From: CAZNLS01 sp964573895
GTDB lineage: Bacteria; Acidobacteriota; Aminicenantia; UBA2199
Length of the DNA stretch: 10,468 bases
Assembly: GCA_964573895.1 (NCBI GenBank)
Contig: CAZNLS010000084.1
Coordinates: 1-10,468 of the forward strand
Reading direction: 5' to 3'
Of this stretch, positions 5,734 to 10,468 are shown one piece after another. The stretch's first letter is position 1. Every line of letters starts with the position of its first letter. The notes beneath the pieces were generated by a model. The model had not been told where the DNA came from, did no database searches, and saw only the letters and a list, made by a program, of their open reading frames with translations. The position numbers were made by a program, and so were the translations under genes.

Positions 5734-6270
5734 ATGAGCAGATTGCAGGAAAAATATAATAAAGAGATTAAAAGCGGGTTGAAGAAAGACCTGAAACTGA
5801 AAAATATAATGATGGTGCCGAGATTGGAGAAGATCGTAGTAAATGCCGGAGTCGGAGAAGCAATCCAGAATATAAAGATCCTGGATAAGGCGGTAGAAGA
5901 GCTTTCAATTATCACAGGGCAAAAACCGGTCATTAGAAAAGCGAGGAAATCAATAGCCTCCTTCAGGTTAAGAGAGGGAATGCCTATAGGTGCTTCGGTT
6001 ACAATGAGGGGAATACGCATGTACGAATTTTTCGACAGATTAGTATCTGTAGTCATTCCAAGGATAAAAGATTTCAGAGGTTTATCCCCAAGCTCTTTTG
6101 ATGGACGTGGAAATTATACTTTTGCTTTAAAAGATCAGCTGATATTTCCCGAAATCAATTACAACAAAGTCGATCGTAATCTTGGAATGTCAGTTACACT
6201 GGTTACTTCAGCAAAAACTGATTCCGAGGCAGGTGAACTTTTAAAAAGAATGGGTCTGCCGTTAAAATAG
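5734..6270 (+). CDS. rplE: 50S ribosomal protein L5
   Basis: L5 binds 5S rRNA with L18, forms an intersubunit bridge to S13 and touches P-site tRNA. The 178 residues match the usual 179. The N-terminal part has MMVPRLEKIVVNAGVGEA (26-43). The centre has GQKPVIRKARKSIASFRLRE and MRGIRMYEFFDRLVSVVIPR, then IKDFRGL and SFDGRGNYTFALKDQLIFPE. The end has NLGMSVTLVTSAKTDSEAGE and LLKRMGLPLK. All are typical. The gap to rplX is 9 bases with GAGGTG at 5724-5729. In E. coli S8 represses the spc operon at a structured site around the rplX-rplE junction; the 9-base gap here leaves no separate leader, though a coding-region site cannot be excluded by eye. Confidence 0.98.
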   Translation: MSRLQEKYNKEIKSGLKKDLKLKNIMMVPRLEKIVVNAGVGEAIQNIKILDKAVEELSIITGQKPVIRKARKSIASFRLREGMPIGASVTMRGIRMYEFFDRLVSVVIPRIKDFRGLSPSSFDGRGNYTFALKDQLIFPEINYNKVDRNLGMSVTLVTSAKTDSEAGELLKRMGLPLK

Positions 6271-6274
6271 GAGG
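6269..6274 (+). promoter_or_regulatory. Ribosome binding site of rpsN, inside the rplE stop
   Basis: AGGAGG begins within the rplE TAG stop (6268-6270). It is 5 bases from the GTG start of rpsN at 6280 and 3 bases from an out-of-frame ATG at 6278. The distance favours GTG. Confidence 0.85.
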
Positions 6275-6279
6275 TTTAT

Positions 6280-6465
6280 GTGGCAAAAAAATCAACGATA
6301 GCAAAACATTTGAAGAAAAAGAAATATGAAATAAGAGAAGGATCCAGATGCAGGGTGTGCGGAAGATCACGTTCGGTTTACAGAAAGTTCGAACTTTGCA
6401 GGCTCTGTTTCAGGGAACTTTCACTGAAAGGGGAAATTCCGGGTGTTACCAAAGCATCCTGGTAA
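6280..6465 (+). CDS. rpsN: 30S ribosomal protein S14, zinc-binding type (type Z)
   Basis: S14 stabilises the 30S head beside S3, S10 and S19. The 61-residue product is the short zinc-binding form, against about 101 residues in the cysteine-less form of E. coli. The site is Cys24-x2-Cys27-x12-Cys40-x2-Cys43 (CRVCGRSRSVYRKFELCRLC), and the C-terminus FRELSLKGEIPGVTKASW is standard for the class. The start is GTG: the only nearby ATG, 2 bases upstream in another frame, stops after seven codons. AGGAGG supports the site. As some bacteria carry a second, zinc-independent S14 used under zinc limitation, its presence elsewhere in the genome is possible but not visible here. Confidence 0.98.
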   Translation: MAKKSTIAKHLKKKKYEIREGSRCRVCGRSRSVYRKFELCRLCFRELSLKGEIPGVTKASW

Positions 6466-6474
6466 GGAGTTAAA

Positions 6475-6873
6475 ATGAATAATACAGATCCGATAGCAGA
6501 TATGTTAACAAGAATTAGAAACGGGATTGGTGCAAGGAAAAAAATAGTAGATATCCCCCATTCAATAATAAAAGAAGAAATATTAAAGGTTATAAAAAAT
6601 GAAGGGTATATTACAGAATTTAAAGTGGAAAAGGAATTCCCGAAAAAGCTTGTAGTAGAATTAAAGTATAAAAAGAACGGAAAAGAGAATGTTATCGATG
6701 GCATGAAAAAAATATCAAAACCCGGCAGAAGAGTATATTCAAAAGTTGAAAAGATCCCGAAAGTATTGGGCGGAATGGGCGTTGCCGTACTTTCAACTTC
6801 CAGGGGAATCAAGACCGGAAAAGAGTGTGAAAAACAGAATATCGGTGGCGAAATCCTTTTCCATATATGGTAG
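6475..6873 (+). CDS. rpsH: 30S ribosomal protein S8
   Basis: S8 binds helix 21 of 16S rRNA in the 30S platform and, in E. coli, represses the spc operon. The 132 residues compare with 130. The start DPIADMLTRIRNGIGARKK (5-23) is the family hallmark. The C-terminal domain reads KISKPGRRVYSKVEKIPKVL (78-97), then GGMGVAVLSTSRGIKTGKE and IGGEILFHIW. STSRG is the RNA-recognition core. AAGGAG (6464-6469) overlaps the rpsN stop TAA and is 5 bases before the ATG. The stop TAG is fused to the binding site of rplF. Confidence 0.98.
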   Translation: MNNTDPIADMLTRIRNGIGARKKIVDIPHSIIKEEILKVIKNEGYITEFKVEKEFPKKLVVELKYKKNGKENVIDGMKKISKPGRRVYSKVEKIPKVLGGMGVAVLSTSRGIKTGKECEKQNIGGEILFHIW

Positions 6874-6876
6874 GAG
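6873..6876 (+). promoter_or_regulatory. Ribosome binding site that fixes the rplF start
   Basis: GGAG begins at the last base of the rpsH TAG stop and is 7 bases before the ATG at 6884. The frame is open further upstream to an ATG at 6746, but that part is rpsH sequence read in the wrong frame and has no L6 similarity. Confidence 0.8.
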
Positions 6877-6883
6877 ACAGAAT

Positions 6884-7417
6884 ATGTCAAGATTAGCATC
6901 AAAACCAATTATATTGAGTAGTGATCTTAAGGCTGAATTAACTGAAAACACTATTATTTTCAAAGGGTCAAAAGGTGAGCTTACTGTAAAGATTGAAAAT
7001 GGAGTGAAGGTTGTAATAAATGAGGGAAAAATCAGTGTGGACAGAATTGATGATTCTTTTCGTGCAAACCAGGGGCTTGTCTGGAGCCTGATAAATAATG
7101 CCATAACCGGACTGACCAGTGGATTCTCCAAAAAACTTGAAATAGTAGGTAAAGGATGGAGGTCCCAGGTGAAGGGAGATACAATTAATCTCCAGGTCGG
7201 TTATTCACATCCGGTAAACTTCAAACTTCCCAAGGGAGTCACAGCAACGCAGGAAAATCCGGGGAGTTTTACTATTTCATCATTCGACAAACATCTTCTT
7301 GGGCAGGTTTGTGCGAATATCCAGAAAATCAGACCGGTTGAACCCTACAAAAAGAAAGGTATCAGGATTGCAGGTCAGTATATCCGAACCAAAGTCAGGA
7401 AAACTGCAGGAGTTTAG
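6884..7417 (+). CDS. rplF: 50S ribosomal protein L6
   Basis: L6 has two similar domains and lies near the sarcin-ricin loop and the factor-binding site of the 50S subunit. From the ATG at 6884 it has 177 residues, the same as E. coli. It starts MSRLASKPIIL, close to the family form MSRIGKKPI. Domain 1 (about 1-82) includes LINNAITGLTSGFSKKLEIV (69-88). Domain 2 includes GKGWRSQVKGDTINLQVGYS (89-108), HPVNFKLPKGV, and SSFDKHLLGQVCANIQKIRP (132-151). The tail EPYKKKGIRIAGQYIRTK (153-170) has RIAGQY where RYAGE is more usual, and the last residues TAGV replace the common GKTGK type. Gap to rplR is 4 bases. Confidence 0.98.
   Translation: MSRLASKPIILSSDLKAELTENTIIFKGSKGELTVKIENGVKVVINEGKISVDRIDDSFRANQGLVWSLINNAITGLTSGFSKKLEIVGKGWRSQVKGDTINLQVGYSHPVNFKLPKGVTATQENPGSFTISSFDKHLLGQVCANIQKIRPVEPYKKKGIRIAGQYIRTKVRKTAGV
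7408..7412 (+). promoter_or_regulatory. Ribosome binding site that fixes the rplR start
   Basis: AGGAG within the last codons of rplF lies 9 bases before the ATG at 7422. A second AGGAA (7416-7420) is too close to act. The longer in-frame ATG at 7299 would start deep inside rplF and add 41 residues with no L18 similarity. Confidence 0.7.
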
Positions 7418-7421
7418 GAAA

Positions 7422-7796
7422 ATGATAAAAGAGAAATATATAGCAAAAGGAATAAAGAGACTGAGATTAAGAAAATCTATCAGAAAAAAGATAAACGGTA
7501 CTCCAAAACGGCCCAGAATGATCATCTTCAGAAGCAACAAGTATATCTATACACAGGTGCTTGATGATGTGTCCGGGAAGGTTCTTGCATCCGCATCTTC
7601 CTTAGAAAAAGAGATCAAGGCAAAGCTGAAAAGTACTAAAGATAAGGATGCCGCAAAAGCTGTAGGCGAAGCAATAGCCGAGAGACTTAAGAAGAAAAAG
7701 ATCAGGAATGTGATATTTGACAGGAATGTATACCCCTTTATGGGAAGGGTAAAAGCGTTCGCTGATTCAGCCAGAGAAAAAGGCATAAAGTTTTAA
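7422..7796 (+). CDS. rplR: 50S ribosomal protein L18
   Basis: L18 binds 5S rRNA and with L5 attaches it to the 50S subunit. From the ATG at 7422 it is 124 residues; the family is about 115-122. The basic N-terminal arm is KRLRLRKSIRKKINGTPKRP (12-31). The core MIIFRSNKYIYTQVLDDVSG (33-52) and KVLASASSLEKE are standard. The late signature, usually FDRGGYxYHGRVKA, is FDRNVYPFMGRVKAFADSAR (99-118), so the Gly-Gly and His positions differ. The central segment AKLKSTKDKDAAKAVGEAIA is ordinary. There is no frame break, and the surrounding genes are normal, so I read it as a functional, somewhat divergent L18. Confidence 0.97.
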   Translation: MIKEKYIAKGIKRLRLRKSIRKKINGTPKRPRMIIFRSNKYIYTQVLDDVSGKVLASASSLEKEIKAKLKSTKDKDAAKAVGEAIAERLKKKKIRNVIFDRNVYPFMGRVKAFADSAREKGIKF

Positions 7797-7801
7797 AGGA
7801 G
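7796..7801 (+). promoter_or_regulatory. Ribosome binding site of rpsE (GTG start)
   Basis: AAGGAG begins at the last base of the rplR TAA stop and ends 6 bases before the GTG at 7808. No ATG in this frame precedes the S5 homologous region, so GTG is the start. Confidence 0.85.
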
Positions 7802-7807
7802 AGTAGC

Positions 7808-8308
7808 GTGACGGAAATAGAAAATATTGAAATATTTGAGGAAGAGGTAATTTCTATCAGAAGAGTAACTAAAGTTGTGAAAGGTGGTAAAAATCTCAGG
7901 TTTTCCGCTGCTGTTGTTGTCGGTGATAAGAATGGCAGGGTAGGTCTTGGAATGGGAAAAGCCAGAGAAGTGCCTCTTGCCATAAAAAAAGCTGTTTCGG
8001 ATGCAAAAAAGAAAATGATTAGCATTCCTATTAGAAATAAAACGCTCCCTTACTATTCAATTGGAAAATTCGGTGCTGCAAGAGTAGTTATCAGACCGGC
8101 ATCTGAAGGGACCGGGGTTATAGCCGGCGGTGCTGTCAGGGTTATCATGGAGTTGGGCGGTGTAAAAAATGTACTGACCAAGAGTCTGAGGAGTAAAAAT
8201 ATCCTGACTGTAGCACAGGCTACAATAAACGGGTTGAAAAGCATGAGTGATCATGAACTGATTATGGATAAAAGGGATATTAAGGAGGAGGATGACCTAT
8301 GGCAGTGA
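7808..8308 (+). CDS. rpsE: 30S ribosomal protein S5
   Basis: S5 lines the mRNA entry channel with S3 and S4 and affects accuracy and spectinomycin binding. The 166 residues match the family. The N-terminal double-stranded RNA-binding-like domain holds VTKVVKGGKNLRFSAAVVVG (20-39), with the spectinomycin loop KVVKGGKN intact, then NGRVGLGMGKAREVPLAIKK (42-61). The C-terminal domain holds IRPASEGTGVIAGGAVRVIM (95-114) and ELGGVKNVL. The next segment, usually GSxNPxN, is RSKNILT (128-134). The acidic C-terminus EEDDLWQ is encoded partly by the strong binding site of rpmD. Translation starts at GTG after AAGGAG. The gene overlaps rpmD by 10 bases. Confidence 0.97.
   Translation: MTEIENIEIFEEEVISIRRVTKVVKGGKNLRFSAAVVVGDKNGRVGLGMGKAREVPLAIKKAVSDAKKKMISIPIRNKTLPYYSIGKFGAARVVIRPASEGTGVIAGGAVRVIMELGGVKNVLTKSLRSKNILTVAQATINGLKSMSDHELIMDKRDIKEEDDLWQ
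8282..8291 (+). promoter_or_regulatory. Double Shine-Dalgarno site of rpmD inside rpsE
   Basis: AAGGAGGAGG contains two overlapping GGAGG cores (8284-8288 and 8287-8291). The second is 7 bases before the ATG at 8299. A GTG at 8305, forming a GTGA overlap with the rpsE stop, is 13 bases away, so ATG is preferred. Confidence 0.85.
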
Positions 8309-8520
8309 AGGCAAAAGATAAGAAGAAAAGTAAATATCCTTTAATAAAAATAGTGCTTAAAAAGAGCGTTATTGGAAGAACGGAGAAACAACGCAGAGTT
8401 GTCAGAGGTCTCGGGCTAAGAAAACTTAATTCTGAAGTGATAAGAGAAAAAAGGCCGGAAATACTTGGAATGATAGCAAAAGTTGATTTTCTGCTTGAAG
8501 TAACGGAGGTGGGAAAATGA
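8299..8520 (+). CDS. rpmD: 50S ribosomal protein L30 with N-terminal extension
   Basis: L30 is a small 50S protein bound to 23S rRNA near 5S rRNA; it is absent in some bacteria. The 73 residues exceed the usual 58-62. The family core runs from PLIKIVLKKSVIGRTEKQRR (14-33) through VVRGLGLRKLNSEVIREK and MIAKVDFLLEVTEV. The extra N-terminal stretch MAVKAKDKKKSKY is lysine-rich, as in rRNA-contacting tails. A GTG two codons in would shorten the protein only slightly. The ATG lies 10 bases inside rpsE, preceded by a double GGAGG site, and the stop overlaps the rplO start (ATGA), so expression is probably coupled on both sides. Confidence 0.96.
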   Translation: MAVKAKDKKKSKYPLIKIVLKKSVIGRTEKQRRVVRGLGLRKLNSEVIREKRPEILGMIAKVDFLLEVTEVGK

Positions 8521-8972
8521 TAACACTTTCAAATCTAAAACCTGCGAAAGGTTCTGTAAAAAAGAGAAAAAGAGTTGGAAGAGGACCCGGATCCGGATAT
8601 GGTAAAACCGCAGGACGTGGAATGAACGGACAAAAATCCAGAAGCGGATACTCAAGGAAACGTGCTTTCGAAGGCGGGCAGATGCCACTTGTGAGAAGGA
8701 TCCCTAAAAGGGGTTTTACTAATATTTTCAGAGAGGAATATAACGTGGTAAATGTGTGTGATCTTGAGAAGCTTGGTTTAAATGAAGTGACCATCGAGAT
8801 TCTTATTGAAAAGAAATTGATAAGGAACAAAAATCTAAAAGTTAAAATACTCGGCAATGGAGAATTGACAAAAAAAGTAAAAGTATCAGCACATAAATTC
8901 TCAAAATCGGCTGTTGAAAAAATAGAAAAAAACGGCGGTGAAGCAGTCGTTTTATCAGGAGATAAAAATTGA
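8517..8972 (+). CDS. rplO: 50S ribosomal protein L15
   Basis: L15 is a late-assembly 50S protein with an extended, glycine- and arginine-rich N-terminal arm that threads through 23S rRNA. The 151 residues compare with 144 in E. coli. The arm is clear: LSNLKPAKGSVKKRKRVGRG (4-23), PGSGYGKTAGRGMNGQKSRS (24-43), and FEGGQMPLVRRIPKRGFTN (51-69). The C-terminal globular part includes ILGNGELTKKVKVSAHKFSK and SAVEKIEKNGGEAVVL. GGAGGTG at 8505-8511, inside rpmD, is 5 bases before the ATG. The TGA overlaps the TTG start of secY. Confidence 0.98.
   Translation: MITLSNLKPAKGSVKKRKRVGRGPGSGYGKTAGRGMNGQKSRSGYSRKRAFEGGQMPLVRRIPKRGFTNIFREEYNVVNVCDLEKLGLNEVTIEILIEKKLIRNKNLKVKILGNGELTKKVKVSAHKFSKSAVEKIEKNGGEAVVLSGDKN
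8957..8961 (+). promoter_or_regulatory. Ribosome binding site supporting the secY TTG start
   Basis: AGGAG near the end of rplO is 7 bases before the TTG at 8969. The next Met of SecY is at residue 61, beyond the first membrane span, so an ATG start would remove an essential part. Confidence 0.8.
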
Positions 8973-10345
8973 TTAAATTCCTAAGAAATATTTTTATTAT
9001 TCCGGAGTTGCGGAAGAGAGTTATATTTACATTCCTCCTCCTTGCTGTTTACAGAATCGGAGCACATATTGTAACTCCCGGCATTAATGTAGAATCATTA
9101 ATCAGGTTTTTTGATCAGCAGCAGGGATCTCTGTTTGGGTTCATTGATATGTTCTCTGGCGGAAATATGAGAAGGATGACAATATTTGCAATTGGAATTA
9201 TGCCTTACATCAGCGCCTCGATTATTCTGCAGCTGCTTCAGGTGGTCTGGCCTTACCTTGAAAGAATCTCTAAAGAGGGCGAACTTGGAAAGAAAAAAAT
9301 TACACAATACACCAGATACGGAACTGTATTTATTGCATTAATCCAGTCATTTAGTATTGCAGTCATGCTTGAAAAAATGAATCCAGGCGGAATTCCGGTT
9401 GTTTTAAATCCCGGATGGGGTTTCAAGCTGCTGACAATCCTGACTATGACGACAGGAACAATTTTTGTTATGTGGCTTGGCGAACAAATTTCCGAAAGAG
9501 GAATAGGAAACGGAATTTCACTAATTATTTTTGCTGGAATTATAAAGGGATTGATTCCCGGTGCAGGTACTCTTGTTGAGGGCTTGAAAAACGGGGATAT
9601 GAATCCAATTAAAATAATATTTCTTATGGGTTTAATGCTATTTGTTGTTGGTTTTATTGTTTATGTTGAAATGGGACAGAGAAGGATTCCGATCTCTTAT
9701 GCGAAACGGGTCCAGGGACGCAGAATGATGGGTGGTCAGAGTACATTCCTCCCTTTAAAAGTTAACACCGGAGGAGTTATTCCGATTATATTTGCATCAT
9801 CAGTAATAGCATTTCCTGCGACACTCGGTACAATAATTAACCACCCGATCGCTAAAGCAATATCAACCCAGTTGGGATTTGGAATGCCGCTATATAATCT
9901 TCTTTATATAGCTGCAATTATCTTTTTTACCTACTTTTATGTTTCAATTATTTTCAATCCACAGGATGTATCGGATAATCTAAAAAAATATGGCGGGTTC
10001 ATCCCCGGAATAAGAGCCGGGAAGAATACGGCAGATTATATAGACAATGTTTTGTCCAAACTCACATTTGTGGGTGCAATATATTTATCGGTAGTTGCCA
10101 TTATTCCAACCTTTTTAACATCCGGGTTTAAGGTTCAGGCACTCCCTTTTATTGGAGATTTTTTGGATCTGAATCTTCCGGCCTGGTTTAAAGAAGGACT
10201 GGGATTGAGATTCTATTTTGGTGGTACTTCTCTTCTGATTATTGTTGGTGTTGCAATGGATACTGTTCAGCAGATTGAAGCTCAGCTGACAATGAGAAAC
10301 TATGACACTTTTTCTAAAAAAGGAAGATTAAGAGGAAGAAGGTAA
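8969..10345 (+). CDS. secY: Protein translocase subunit SecY
   Basis: SecY is the channel of the SecYEG translocon in the inner membrane, moving secreted proteins across and membrane proteins into the bilayer with SecA or the ribosome. The 458 residues (E. coli 443) show the ten expected spans, roughly at 16-34, 72-95, 115-135, 152-172, 180-198, 214-234, 266-288, 308-330, 366-384 and 413-433. The plug region has MFSGGNMRRMTIFAIGIMPY (61-80), followed by ISASIILQLL. The cytoplasmic C4 loop has GQRRIPISYAKRVQGRRMMG (236-255). The C5 loop has GGFIPGIRAGKNTADYI (342-358): Arg349, matching the essential loop arginine, is kept, but the usual Pro after it is Ala350. The TTG start gives a standard N-terminus (NIFIIPELRKR) and overlaps the rplO stop by 4 bases. 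The end is basic (KGRLRGRR). Confidence 0.97.
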   Translation: MIKFLRNIFIIPELRKRVIFTFLLLAVYRIGAHIVTPGINVESLIRFFDQQQGSLFGFIDMFSGGNMRRMTIFAIGIMPYISASIILQLLQVVWPYLERISKEGELGKKKITQYTRYGTVFIALIQSFSIAVMLEKMNPGGIPVVLNPGWGFKLLTILTMTTGTIFVMWLGEQISERGIGNGISLIIFAGIIKGLIPGAGTLVEGLKNGDMNPIKIIFLMGLMLFVVGFIVYVEMGQRRIPISYAKRVQGRRMMGGQSTFLPLKVNTGGVIPIIFASSVIAFPATLGTIINHPIAKAISTQLGFGMPLYNLLYIAAIIFFTYFYVSIIFNPQDVSDNLKKYGGFIPGIRAGKNTADYIDNVLSKLTFVGAIYLSVVAIIPTFLTSGFKVQALPFIGDFLDLNLPAWFKEGLGLRFYFGGTSLLIIVGVAMDTVQQIEAQLTMRNYDTFSKKGRLRGRR

Positions 10346-10468
10346 TGATTAGAATACTGCTTTTCGGTGCCCCCGGCTCAGGAAAAGGAACCCAGGGGGA
10401 TTTGATTGTGAAGCAGTATGGCTATTTGAAAATTTCAACCGGGGACATGATAAGAGAAGAGATTAAGA
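10345..10468 (+). CDS. adk: Adenylate kinase, N-terminal part (cut by window end)
   Basis: The first 41 codons of adenylate kinase, a cytoplasmic enzyme that converts ATP plus AMP to two ADP. The P-loop GAPGSGKGTQ (8-17) binds ATP phosphates through Lys14, and ISTGDMIR (30-37) is the AMP-binding motif, with Thr32 and Arg37 matching E. coli Thr31 and Arg36. Its ATG shares one base with the secY TAA (TAATG). The upstream AGAGGAAGAAGG provides a binding site inside secY. The secY-adk order is common in bacteria. The LID domain and any zinc-binding cysteines lie beyond the window. Confidence 0.97.
   Translation, partial: MIRILLFGAPGSGKGTQGDLIVKQYGYLKISTGDMIREEIK

Larger units (their letters stand above)
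1..10468 (+). other. Single co-directional tuf-S10-spc-secY-adk gene cluster
   Basis: All 24 genes point the same way. Gaps between stops and starts are at most 13 bases (rpsS-rplV and rplP-rpmC), and eight junctions overlap: rplD/rplW 4, rplV/rpsC 1, rpmC/rpsQ 20, rpsQ/rplN 4, rpsE/rpmD 10, rpmD/rplO 4, rplO/secY 4, secY/adk 1. There is no intergenic room for a terminator hairpin or promoter. Promoters inside coding sequence cannot be excluded. I infer one long transcript starting upstream of the window. There is no gene-free stretch to describe. Confidence 0.85.

Noticed and set aside
6746..6883. Upstream extension of rplF
   Set aside because: Lies in rpsH in another frame; L6 similarity begins at 6884, where the ATG has a GGAG site 7 bases upstream.
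6378..6908. Minus-strand open frame of 176 codons opposite rpsN and rpsH
   Set aside because: Shadow of conserved genes; hydrophobic look comes from complementing Lys/Glu/Arg codons, not from a real membrane protein.
7299..7421. Upstream extension of rplR by 41 codons
   Set aside because: Encoded within rplF in another frame, with no similarity to L18; the start at 7422 gives the normal family length.

Overview
The window is one continuous, plus-strand ribosomal protein gene cluster of the bacterial tuf–S10–spc–secY–adk type. It opens in the last 32 codons of tuf (EF-Tu). It then runs rpsJ, rplC, rplD, rplW, rplB, rpsS, rplV, rpsC, rplP, rpmC, rpsQ (S10 part), rplN, rplX, rplE, rpsN, rpsH, rplF, rplR, rpsE, rpmD, rplO, secY (spc part), and ends in the first 41 codons of adk. 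All 22 internal genes are complete. I see no frameshift, insertion, pseudogene, RNA gene, mobile element or CRISPR array.

The organism is a bacterium with AT-rich DNA. The gene order is bacterial, the starts have strong AGGAGG-type Shine-Dalgarno sites, and L24, L14, S14 and SecY are of bacterial type. The zinc-binding (four-Cys) S14 and an L24 with a C-terminal four-Cys ribbon are both present. Arginine is written mostly AGA/AGG. TAA, TAG and TGA all act as stops, so the code is standard. I cannot name the phylum: the set fits several deep, AT-rich lineages, many of them uncultured.

Packing is extreme. The longest untranslated gap is 13 bases, and eight junctions overlap by 1 to 20 bases, including ATGA, TTGA and TAATG junctions. 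There is no room between genes for a leader, promoter or terminator, including at the tuf/rpsJ and rpsQ/rplN boundaries where other bacteria start new transcripts. The simplest reading is one long transcript with translational coupling; tuf upstream and adk downstream both run past the window edges.

Together the genes supply small- and large-subunit ribosomal proteins, the SecY channel that takes nascent membrane and secreted proteins, the end of the tRNA-delivery factor EF-Tu, and the start of adenylate kinase, which recycles AMP.

I found no undescribed system. The observations worth a second look are small: TAG stops built into Shine-Dalgarno sites, non-ATG starts for rpsN, rpsE and secY, a decoy ATG at rpsN, an N-terminal extension of L30, and substitutions at usually conserved positions in S5, L18, S19, L4 and L3.
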